Assembly (NCBI RefSeq): GCF_024181405.1
Contig: NZ_CP051302.1
Location: forward strand, 1,922,001-1,986,000
Source of the DNA: Treponema denticola
Lineage (GTDB): Bacteria; Spirochaetota; Spirochaetia; Treponematales; Treponemataceae
Direction of reading: 5' to 3'
DNA: 64,000 nucleotides
Part shown: piece after piece, positions 36,733 through 43,706 of the stretch
Position numbering within the stretch: the first letter of the stretch is position 1
Layout: every line of letters begins with the position of its first letter
The notes under the pieces: generated by a model
Database searches by the model: none
Told to the model about the DNA's origin: nothing
Seen by the model: the letters and a program-made list of their open reading frames with translations, nothing else
Position numbers and translations under genes: made by a program

Positions 36733-36776
36733 AAAGGGCTTGCCTAAAAAGCGATTATATGGCAATATAGCCCTTT
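36733..36776 (+). promoter_or_regulatory. Long hairpin just before the DbpA-type gene's ribosome binding site
   Basis: AAAGGGCT (36733-36740) pairs with AGCCCTTT (36769-36776), and inside it TGCC (36741-36744) pairs with GGCA (36761-36764). The outer arm ends right at the AGGAG that serves GTG 36789, so folding could affect ribosome access. Function is inferred. Confidence 0.4.
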
Positions 36777-36788
36777 AGGAGATATATC

Positions 36789-37415
36789 GTGTCAAACAAA
36801 ATTAAAATTGAAGATGAAGAACAATTAATTTCTTCCTTAAAAGATCTTATCGAGGCGATCAAAACACAGGAAAATCCTGAAGAATTAAACTTATATCGCC
36901 GAATCTTTAAAAAAGCAGTCCCGCTCACGATGCGGTCTTATGTTGCCGCCTACCTTATTAAACAAGCGGGAATCGGTGGCAGCCGCATTTATAAAAAAGA
37001 CAACCGAAACGGTTTAGGAAAAGGCACTTTTAAACAAAACTCTGCAAGACCGTCAAGGCCTAAAGTCATATTGGCAGAAGAAGAATCTACAAGTCTTTTT
37101 ATCGGTGTAGGCCGAAAAAGAGGAATTTTCCCAAAAGATATTATAACATTGTTGATTCAGGGAGCCGGTATTTCACGTGAACACATCGGCGACATAAGAA
37201 TTTTGGATAATTACTGCTTTGTACAAGTTATGCAGGATGAAGCCGAAACTATTATCGAAAAACTCAACAACAGCTATTACCGAGGAAGGAATTTAACGGT
37301 CAGCCATTCAAGGAGACCGGAGGATGAAAATTTTGAAGATTCCGAAACCTTTGAAAATATAGAAAATTACGCAGAAGAAGAAAATAACCATAGTCCAACT
37401 GAAAGCGAAGTATAG
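36789..37415 (+). CDS. Stand-alone DbpA-type RNA-binding domain protein
   Basis: 208 residues. Residues about 103-170 match the C-terminal RNA-binding domain of DbpA/CsdA helicases (LFIGVGRKRGIFPKDIITLL, then IGDIRILDNYCFVQV). No helicase core is present. The N-terminal part is helical (residues 1-65), the middle is basic, and the C-terminus is very acidic. It uses a GTG start, with AGGAGAT about 6 bases upstream. Such proteins occur as free copies in several spirochaetes. An RNA chaperone or helicase partner role is likely but not shown. Confidence 0.75.
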   Translation: MSNKIKIEDEEQLISSLKDLIEAIKTQENPEELNLYRRIFKKAVPLTMRSYVAAYLIKQAGIGGSRIYKKDNRNGLGKGTFKQNSARPSRPKVILAEEESTSLFIGVGRKRGIFPKDIITLLIQGAGISREHIGDIRILDNYCFVQVMQDEAETIIEKLNNSYYRGRNLTVSHSRRPEDENFEDSETFENIENYAEEENNHSPTESEV

Positions 37416-37423
37416 ACTTAAGA

Positions 37424-37454
37424 CAGCCCCTCTTTTTAAGAGGGGCTTTTTTTT
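37424..37454 (+). terminator. Terminator after the DbpA-type gene
   Basis: AGCCCCTCTT and AAGAGGGGCT form a stem around a short loop, followed by eight T residues. Confidence 0.9.
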
Positions 37455-37461
37455 AACAGCC

Positions 37462-37490
37462 TTGTAAGAAAAAAATAAATTTGCTAAAAT
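37462..37490 (+). promoter_or_regulatory. Promoter of the sigma-54 activator gene, leaderless type
   Basis: TTGTAA (37462-37467), 17 bases, TAAAAT (37485-37490), then 5 bases to ATG 37496. Confidence 0.6.
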
Positions 37491-37495
37491 ACGGT

Positions 37496-38632
37496 ATGAA
37501 AGATTGTGTTTACTCGGCATATTCAAAAGAAGATGCTAAGCATTTTATTAAAGAAGTCGGGAGTTTGTGGAATGTATCTTTAACCTTTGACAGCAGCAGA
37601 ATAGTAGATATTTTAAAAGAAAAACATTTTGATTTTGTAATTATCGATACAGAATCAGGCGGTCTTTTTCTACCCGATATCCTTGAATTAATCAAAAACG
37701 AATTTCCCCATATTCATATATTTATTATAATACATTGTAAACAAAATGATTTACAATACAATCTATTAAATTCACATGTATCGGAAATTTTTGAAATTCC
37801 AAAAGATTTTAAAGGGATATACGATAAAATAGAGAATTTTTTTCTGGAAGAATTGTGCAAAGAAAAAATACCGGTCTACACAAAAGAAGACGAAAATATA
37901 CAAATAATAAAAAAAGAAATAATCGGCATCAGTAAGGAAATCTGCGAGCTTAGAGAATTTATCTACAGGGCAGCCAACTCAAACCTGCCGGTGCTCCTAT
38001 TAGGAGAAACCGGAGTAGGAAAGGGATTGACGGCAAATTTAATACATAGGCTATCTCATGTAAAAAACAGAAAATTCCTGCCGATAAATGTCAGCTGCAT
38101 ACCGGAATCACTGGCAGAATCTTTTTTGTTCGGCACTGAAGAAGGAAGCTTTACCGGCGCAGTAAAAAAAGAAGGAGCCTTTTTTGAAGCCTCCGGAGGC
38201 ACAATCTTTTTGGACGAAATGGAAACCCTTTCACCGGATATCCAGGCAAAACTTCTGCATGTCTTGGAATCAGGTCTTATAAGACCCGTCGGCTCGACAA
38301 AATCAAAGCGGGTTGAATTCCGTTTAATAGCAGCGGCAAACGAAGATTTACAAAAAATGATTAAAGAAAAAAAATTCCGCCAAGACCTCTACTATAGACT
38401 TCATGTTCTGCACCATGAAATACCGCCTCTGCGGAACAGAAAAGAAGACATAAAATACATAGCTCAAGCCTATCTTGCCAAGGCAGAAAAAAACATAAGT
38501 GATGAGGCTCAAGCAAAACTTAATTTTCACAATTGGCCCGGAAACATAAGAGAATTATACAACTGTCTGGACAGGGCCTGCAATCTTGCCGGAGGTGAAG
38601 AAAAAATAGAAAACCGTCATATAAAATTCTAG
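37496..38632 (+). CDS. Sigma-54 interaction (AAA+) activator without DNA-binding domain
   Basis: 378 residues. Residues 1-120 resemble a receiver fold (DFVIIDTESGG in the strand that normally holds the phospho-Asp, Thr following), but the usual acidic pocket is not obvious. The AAA+ core is intact: Walker A GETGVGKG (about 170-177), the sigma-54 loop as GSFTGA (about 217-222), Walker B GGTIFLDE and the arginine-finger region RQDLYYRLHVL. The protein stops at IENRHIKF, just past the AAA+ lid, with no Fis-type helix-turn-helix, so it would have to act from solution or through another factor. The start at ATG 37496 is preferred to TTG 37481, which lies inside the promoter. Its last four bases overlap the converging TPR gene. 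Confidence 0.88.
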   Translation: MKDCVYSAYSKEDAKHFIKEVGSLWNVSLTFDSSRIVDILKEKHFDFVIIDTESGGLFLPDILELIKNEFPHIHIFIIIHCKQNDLQYNLLNSHVSEIFEIPKDFKGIYDKIENFFLEELCKEKIPVYTKEDENIQIIKKEIIGISKEICELREFIYRAANSNLPVLLLGETGVGKGLTANLIHRLSHVKNRKFLPINVSCIPESLAESFLFGTEEGSFTGAVKKEGAFFEASGGTIFLDEMETLSPDIQAKLLHVLESGLIRPVGSTKSKRVEFRLIAAANEDLQKMIKEKKFRQDLYYRLHVLHHEIPPLRNRKEDIKYIAQAYLAKAEKNISDEAQAKLNFHNWPGNIRELYNCLDRACNLAGGEEKIENRHIKF

Positions 38633-39729
38633 TCGTTTTCAGCAGGTTTTTGTGTTTGATGAATGCCTTTTCCTTTTAAACAAACGGTTCCGTCTTTTAT
38701 AATTATTTGGCCCAATACATTTACAGGCCTATCCGGATCGATTTTTGACACAAAATCACAAAAAACCGGAACAACGCCCTCAAGGATTTGTTTTGTATCG
38801 TAACCTACCAAAAGGTTAAAGGCTGTACTATATGTGCCGGTCTGTATATTGGCAGGCATTCCCTTCCATACTACCCAGCAATCAAGATAAAGCAGGGGTT
38901 CCTGTTTTACCTGAGCATAAGAATAAATATCCTGTATATTATCAAAGCCGGGCTCTTCAAAATAGTCCATCAAAAGCCTGGATTTTTGTTTTATCGAAAA
39001 AGAAGCATTTGATGAAAGAAGCCTGTTTATCTCAACTTGGGCGGCATTATCCCTATGAGCATTAAAATAGGTTTGAGCATCCGAATACGCTTTTAATATT
39101 TGGCTTTGAGTCAATACATAAATATATGAGCCTTCCATGTCTACAGCATACTTTCTTTCATTACTGTCCAATTTAAATTCTTCTAAATTGGCTCTTTCGT
39201 TGCCTGAAAACTGCCTTGTCTTAGTTATGTACGGCACAATAAAAACAAAAGAAATAATCGAAATACCTAAAACAAGAGCTATAGCAATACATCTTCCTTT
39301 TTTTTCTTCATGCCCCGGTCTGGGGAAAAGAGTCTTTATTTTACCTGACTGAACAAAATTGCCTAATTTTTCGGGCGAATTATTTTTGCGAATAATGTCC
39401 AAACCTTTTTTTGCAAGTTTACAATTAGGGTTGTGTTCAAGAGCTTGTAAATAGTATTCTACGGCCTCTGTTGTAAGAGAGCGTCTCAAGGCCATAGCAG
39501 CATAGGTTGACAGCAAGTCGGAATCCGTCGGCTTTATTTGTCTGGCTCTTAAAAAATAATCCATAGCACCATGGATATCACCCACATGGAAAGACGCCAA
39601 ACCTAAATAAAAATGAAAGGCAAAAGAGTCCCTGTATTCAACAACATGAGGCTCCAATGAAGAGATAACATCATTGTATTTCTTTTTAGATAATAATTTT
39701 TTACCTTGCTCTACAACGGAAATAGCCAT
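38629..39729 (-). CDS. Membrane-anchored TPR protein
   Basis: 366 residues. Three to four TPR units fill residues about 1-125 (for example FHFYLGLASFHVGDIHGAMDY). One membrane helix lies at about 150-172 (IAIALVLGISIISFVFIVPYI). A second region of about 190 residues, with helical and beta parts, follows. With no signal peptide, the TPR part is most likely cytoplasmic and the C-terminal part periplasmic. It is the last gene of the rpe operon, three bases after the preceding stop. Spirochaetes use TPR membrane proteins in their periplasmic flagellar collar; a link here is only a guess. Confidence 0.7.
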   Translation of the reverse strand: MAISVVEQGKKLLSKKKYNDVISSLEPHVVEYRDSFAFHFYLGLASFHVGDIHGAMDYFLRARQIKPTDSDLLSTYAAMALRRSLTTEAVEYYLQALEHNPNCKLAKKGLDIIRKNNSPEKLGNFVQSGKIKTLFPRPGHEEKKGRCIAIALVLGISIISFVFIVPYITKTRQFSGNERANLEEFKLDSNERKYAVDMEGSYIYVLTQSQILKAYSDAQTYFNAHRDNAAQVEINRLLSSNASFSIKQKSRLLMDYFEEPGFDNIQDIYSYAQVKQEPLLYLDCWVVWKGMPANIQTGTYSTAFNLLVGYDTKQILEGVVPVFCDFVSKIDPDRPVNVLGQIIIKDGTVCLKGKGIHQTQKPAEND

Positions 39730-39732
39730 TTT

Positions 39733-40779
39733 TTATTCCTGTATATTTTGTATTGCATTATCTGTCTGTTGTATTAAATTTTCAATATACTCATCAGAGG
39801 CCATATCGGGATTTGATTCAACTTCAAGAATTTTATCCAATAAGGCTTGTATATATTGGTAATCTTTTTCATTTTTAGGTGGTGCAGCTTTATCCTGAGG
39901 AACAGGGGCATTAGTCTTCTCTGACACTTCCTCTTTTACAGAAGTACTTTTCTTTCTTAAAAAGTCATAACAGCCTATAAACATTGTTACCTTTAAGCTG
40001 TCAGTGTTCTCCAATACCTCGTTAGGCCAAACAAAAAGCAAGGCTGAATCATTATGCGAATATTGGGTACTAAATAATCTTCCCTGAACTGCTTTAGGCA
40101 GCCACTTAATACTTTGAAGTCTTTCCCAGTTGGCAACATAAATTTGAGCCGGTATTTTGGCTTCGGAATGATTGATTAAAAATAAACAGGCTAAATCGGA
40201 ATTTGCAGAAATAATGGCAGAATCTTTCTCAAATCTAGGTTCTAAAACCGTTTCTCTAAAAATTCCTGTTCTTAAATCGGTATAAAGAGGAATCTTTCGG
40301 TCTTCTCCGAGCTTAGTATCAAAAAGAGCCTTTAATGCAAATTCTGCCGTACCGCCGCTCGTATTTTCAACTATAGTTTCAATCTTTAAAAGAGGGCCGC
40401 CGGTACCGTAAGTTTGTTCTGTAAACGATAATTTTTGAGTAACATAAAAAGAATCATCAAAATCATATACGATTTTTATTGAATCTCCGTCAGCTTCAAT
40501 GGTAACGGGCTTCCCTACTCTTTTTTTTAATTCATAGACCTTATTATCCTTATAAACATAGAATTTATTGGTACGGCCCAGGGACCTATCATCATAAAGA
40601 GGAGTATATTTTCCCTTTCCTCTGATAGAAAGATTATAAAGACAAAAATTCCCCGTTTTTCTAAAAACCACCAACTTAAGATTATCTTTTAAAAGTTCGT
40701 AATCAGGCAGTGATTTAGCATGTAAAAAAAATGTTGTCAAACCTAATAATAAAATCGTAAAATATCTTTTTACTTTCAT
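39733..40779 (-). CDS. Exported protein of unknown function, spirochaete-type
   Basis: 348 residues. Residues 1-21 are a signal peptide (ILLLGLTTFFLHAKS). The mature part up to about residue 270 is beta-rich with many aromatic and acidic residues (LKIVYDFDDSFYV-like strands), followed by a Pro/Lys/Glu linker (about 275-300) and a short C-terminal helical tail. I do not recognise a family. Its start overlaps the upstream TPR/coiled-coil gene by four bases and its stop lies three bases from the next gene, so it is part of the rpe operon and probably works with the two TPR proteins in the periplasm. Confidence 0.65.
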   Translation of the reverse strand: MKVKRYFTILLLGLTTFFLHAKSLPDYELLKDNLKLVVFRKTGNFCLYNLSIRGKGKYTPLYDDRSLGRTNKFYVYKDNKVYELKKRVGKPVTIEADGDSIKIVYDFDDSFYVTQKLSFTEQTYGTGGPLLKIETIVENTSGGTAEFALKALFDTKLGEDRKIPLYTDLRTGIFRETVLEPRFEKDSAIISANSDLACLFLINHSEAKIPAQIYVANWERLQSIKWLPKAVQGRLFSTQYSHNDSALLFVWPNEVLENTDSLKVTMFIGCYDFLRKKSTSVKEEVSEKTNAPVPQDKAAPPKNEKDYQYIQALLDKILEVESNPDMASDEYIENLIQQTDNAIQNIQE

Positions 40780-41738
40780 TGACCGTTTCCCTCCAGAAGT
40801 TGGTTATACATACTCTGCAAAATTTTAGCTTTTTTTATTAAAGCCTCAATCGCAGCTCGTTTGGCTTTTGGATCGGAGTAATCTGCAGCAGGAGTTTCCC
40901 CACCAGCAGCCATCTCTGAAGTGTATTTAGCATCCATTTTTGCTAAGGTTGCCAAAAGCTCTTGATTTTTTAACTCAAGCATTACAAGTTGGTCATGCAG
41001 TTCTTCATTACGCTTTCTTTCCATTTTAAGCTGCTCTGAAAGATCGGCAATTCTCATATCTCCGCCGGCATCGGAAGACTGCCTCTGATATGCAGCAATT
41101 GTTTGCTCATAAATTTTTTTGTTTTTTTCCGATTCTTCGGAAAGCTTTAAAAGTTCCTCATGGCTTATTTTTAAAAGTTTTAAAAGCTCATCCTGTGTAG
41201 AAGCTTGATCTATAAGGGCTATCTTATATCGGGAAGGTTCAACCTTGGCTGAAGATGGATAATCTATTATAACCCGCGAAAAAATAGTTCTTGCATCTTT
41301 TAGGCGTCCTACCATGTAGAGATTTTCTCCTATCCAGTAATAAGCCGAGGCGGTTTGTCTGTGGTTCGGATATTTTCTTAAAAAGCCGTATAAAATATTT
41401 ATGGACTGATCATGCTTTGCAGACAGGCAGCATATTCTTCCCTGTTGATAAATCACCTCTGCGGCTTTAGAACTGTTTGGAAATCTTTTTAAAAAATTCT
41501 CAATATCGTTCAGGGCAACCGGGTAATTACGGGCTGAGGCATTTGCCATTATAAGCCAATATAGAGGCTCATCCAAAGAATTTCTTGAAACTTCCATTGC
41601 CTTTTGAAAAGAAAAGAGTGCAGACGACCAGTCAGACCGGGCATAGGCATCTAAACCGGATGACATATAATCGGCGTAATTTTGTGTAAAGGCATTTACA
41701 GTAAAAAGTAAAAAAAATAAAATTAAAATTTTTTTCAT
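40776..41738 (-). CDS. Periplasmic TPR and coiled-coil protein (CpoB/YbgF-like)
   Basis: 320 residues. A signal peptide (residues 1-18, ending AFTQ) precedes tandem TPRs at about 20-180, including the FxRVIxDYPxS type seen in CpoB/YbgF and BamD-like proteins. Residues about 185-270 form a coiled coil (LSEQLKMERKRNEELHDQ) and a helical tail follows. Unlike CpoB, the coiled coil comes after the repeats. It overlaps both its neighbours by four bases. A scaffold role in envelope or flagellar assembly is plausible, not proven. Confidence 0.7.
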   Translation of the reverse strand: MKKILILFFLLFTVNAFTQNYADYMSSGLDAYARSDWSSALFSFQKAMEVSRNSLDEPLYWLIMANASARNYPVALNDIENFLKRFPNSSKAAEVIYQQGRICCLSAKHDQSINILYGFLRKYPNHRQTASAYYWIGENLYMVGRLKDARTIFSRVIIDYPSSAKVEPSRYKIALIDQASTQDELLKLLKISHEELLKLSEESEKNKKIYEQTIAAYQRQSSDAGGDMRIADLSEQLKMERKRNEELHDQLVMLELKNQELLATLAKMDAKYTSEMAAGGETPAADYSDPKAKRAAIEALIKKAKILQSMYNQLLEGNGQ

Positions 41739-42364
41739 ATTCTTAAATCTCCCGAAAAGAAAGCTGAACCGGACACAATTACGTCGGCACCGGCATCAAT
41801 AACCGACCCCACATTTTTTGAATCGATCCCGCCATCGACAGAAATTAAATAATTATAGGTTTTTTCTTCGCGCAATGACCTTAGCCGCTTAACTTTTTCT
41901 AAACAATAAGGTATAAGCTTTTGTCCTCCGAATCCGGGATTAACACTCATAACCAAGATAAGATCGGCCAGGGGAGCTATTTCTTCAAGTATTCCTACAG
42001 GAGTGCTCGGTACGATGCTTACTCCGGCCTTCATCCCGTGAGAACGGATATCGGCAATAAGTCTGTCTGCATGAATAGATGCTTCAGCATGAAAGGTAAA
42101 ATAATCCGCACCTGCATCCGCAAAGGCCGAGACTAAATTTTCGGGATTATTGACCATTAGATGCACATCAAAAACCAGCTTGGAACAAGGGCGTATAGAT
42201 TTTACCACCGGAGCTCCAAAGGTTAAATTAGGCACAAACTGCCCGTCCATAACATCTATGTGAACCCAATCGCCGCCGTGCTTCTCTATAAAGGCCAATT
42301 CTTCACCTAATTTTGAAAAATCCGCACTTAAAAGCGAAGGACTTAATTTAAAACACCTATCCAT
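41735..42364 (-). CDS. rpe: Ribulose-phosphate 3-epimerase
   Basis: 209 residues. It interconverts ribulose 5-phosphate and xylulose 5-phosphate. The TIM-barrel motifs are all present: LSPSLLSADF, HIDVMDGQFVPNLTFG with metal-binding His and Asp, DVHLMV, HAEAS, MSVNPGFGGQ and the C-terminal VDGGID with catalytic Asp. The frame is open seven codons upstream, but ATG 42364 gives the standard N-terminus and lies 7 bases after a -10 box. It is the first gene of a four-gene operon whose other members are envelope or TPR proteins, an unusual pairing for a metabolic enzyme. Confidence 0.95.
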   Translation of the reverse strand: MDRCFKLSPSLLSADFSKLGEELAFIEKHGGDWVHIDVMDGQFVPNLTFGAPVVKSIRPCSKLVFDVHLMVNNPENLVSAFADAGADYFTFHAEASIHADRLIADIRSHGMKAGVSIVPSTPVGILEEIAPLADLILVMSVNPGFGGQKLIPYCLEKVKRLRSLREEKTYNYLISVDGGIDSKNVGSVIDAGADVIVSGSAFFSGDLRI

Positions 42365-42371
42365 ATATACC

Positions 42372-42400
42372 ATATTAGCAAACAAATGAATATATGTAAA
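42372..42400 (-). promoter_or_regulatory. rpe operon promoter, leaderless type
   Basis: On the minus strand TTTACA (42395-42400), 17 bases, TAATAT (42372-42377), then 7 bases to ATG 42364. No Shine-Dalgarno sequence. Confidence 0.6.
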
Positions 42401-42417
42401 TAGGTAAACAGTAAAAA

Positions 42418-43029
42418 TCAGTAAGTACTATCGTCCATATTCATAAAGTCCTCTCTGACCTTTTGAAGACGGAGAAGCTCCCTTTTTATAGTCCTCTCAT
42501 AGTTTAAGTCTCCGGAAGCAATGCGGGCTCTTTCATTTTCCCAAAAAGGAAGGCTATCTAAAAATAAGAATTGAAATTCTCTCATATTGGCTTTTTCCGC
42601 CCATAGCTTCGCCTCATGCCAATAAACAAGAGCTGCTTCATAGAATTCTTCGGCCTTAGACAGGCTTTCTATATTTTGTTCTTTCCAAGGATAATTATAA
42701 AAGTATGCAGCCTGTTTATCGTATTTACTTCCCAATCTTAAATGCTGCTCGACCATTTTAAGGTTGAGGTGCATCATAAACATGTACCGATATTTTTCCC
42801 ATTCTTTTTTGGTAGTAATCTTTCCTAGAGCATGGAGTGGGTTACAAAAATCGGCGTTTATAGCCCTTTCAAGCCAATAAATATTTTCGACGATATCATC
42901 GGGTTCTTGCTTGTAATGAATATGGTAGAGCTTATAATATTGCTCTTTATATTCTACAAAATAAGGAAAAACCTGACCGGAGAAAATAAAAAAACATAAA
43001 ATTACAAAAAAGAAGAATCGCCTTTTCAT
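42418..43029 (-). CDS. Exported helical protein of unknown function
   Basis: 203 residues. A Phe-rich signal peptide (residues 1-22, FFFFVILCFFIFSGQVF) is followed by an almost wholly helical, aromatic-rich and highly charged sequence (many Tyr, Trp, Glu, Lys), with possible degenerate TPR-like helices around residues 120-165 (AEEFYEAALVYWHEAKLWAEKA). I do not recognise a family. It begins four bases past the tmk stop and ends about 50 bases before the rpe start, so it is probably co-transcribed with tmk. Confidence 0.65.
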   Translation of the reverse strand: MKRRFFFFVILCFFIFSGQVFPYFVEYKEQYYKLYHIHYKQEPDDIVENIYWLERAINADFCNPLHALGKITTKKEWEKYRYMFMMHLNLKMVEQHLRLGSKYDKQAAYFYNYPWKEQNIESLSKAEEFYEAALVYWHEAKLWAEKANMREFQFLFLDSLPFWENERARIASGDLNYERTIKRELLRLQKVREDFMNMDDSTY

Positions 43030-43032
43030 CCA

Positions 43033-43662
43033 TTATATTTTCGGCAAATCTTTTAGGATACTCCATAATTTCTCGTGAATTTCTTCAATTTGTTCAACAG
43101 CGTTAATTATGACTATGTTCATTTTAGGCTCTTTTAGTCTGTACTCATCTATAATTTTCTTATACTCGTCTTGAACCTTGTATTGAAAAGTTTTTTCTTC
43201 GTATATTTCGAGAACATTACTGCGCCCCATTACCCGATTCATGGAAATATCTACAGGCAGATCAAAAAAGAATAGAAATTCAGGCAGGGGAAAACCATCG
43301 TTTTGAAGTTTTGCAAGATCGGCAGCTCCTGCAGCAGTTTGATAGGCAAGGCTGGAAAAAAGGTATCTATCCGAAAAAACAGCCCTTCCCTCATTAAGCT
43401 GGTTAATAATACCTTGCAAGCCGTAAATATGCTCGCAGCGGTCAGCTGCAAATAAACGGGTCATCGTTTCAGGGGCAAGCTTAAACGAACCCTGAAGAGC
43501 CGAACGGATTAAAGTCCCTATGGGGCCCGATGTGGGCTCTTGTGTAAACGAAACAAGGGAACTCTTATCTTCAGACTCAAACCTTTCCTTTAAAAGCCTT
43601 ATCTGACTCGTAGTACCCGAGCCGTCTATACCTTCAAATACAACAAAGTTGGGTAATATCAT
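43033..43662 (-). CDS. tmk: Thymidylate kinase with altered P-loop
   Basis: 209 residues, normal length. It phosphorylates dTMP to dTDP. The family pattern is clear: VVFEGIDGSG at the start, QEPTSGPIG, LLFAADR-like RLFAADRCEH, SDRYLFSSLAYQ and FFFDLPVDI. In the P-loop the usual GKTT is GTTS, so the lysine that contacts the ATP phosphates is Thr; the DNA reads GGT ACT ACG AGT. ATG 43662 is preferred over ATG 43674 since TATGAT ends 7 bases before it. The gene is divergent from tamB, and the two share a short promoter region with a T11 run. Confidence 0.88.
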   Translation of the reverse strand: MILPNFVVFEGIDGSGTTSQIRLLKERFESEDKSSLVSFTQEPTSGPIGTLIRSALQGSFKLAPETMTRLFAADRCEHIYGLQGIINQLNEGRAVFSDRYLFSSLAYQTAAGAADLAKLQNDGFPLPEFLFFFDLPVDISMNRVMGRSNVLEIYEEKTFQYKVQDEYKKIIDEYRLKEPKMNIVIINAVEQIEEIHEKLWSILKDLPKI

Positions 43663-43669
43663 GAGGCCT

Positions 43670-43697
43670 ATCATAACATTTTTTTTTTTGATATAAT
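43670..43697. promoter_or_regulatory. Shared tmk/tamB divergent promoter region with T11 tract
   Basis: TATGAT (43670-43675, minus strand) serves tmk; TATAAT (43692-43697, plus strand) serves tamB. Both -35 regions are weak. Eleven T residues (43679-43689) fill the spacer of both promoters. Confidence 0.5.
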
Positions 43698-43706
43698 AGT
43701 AGGCTG

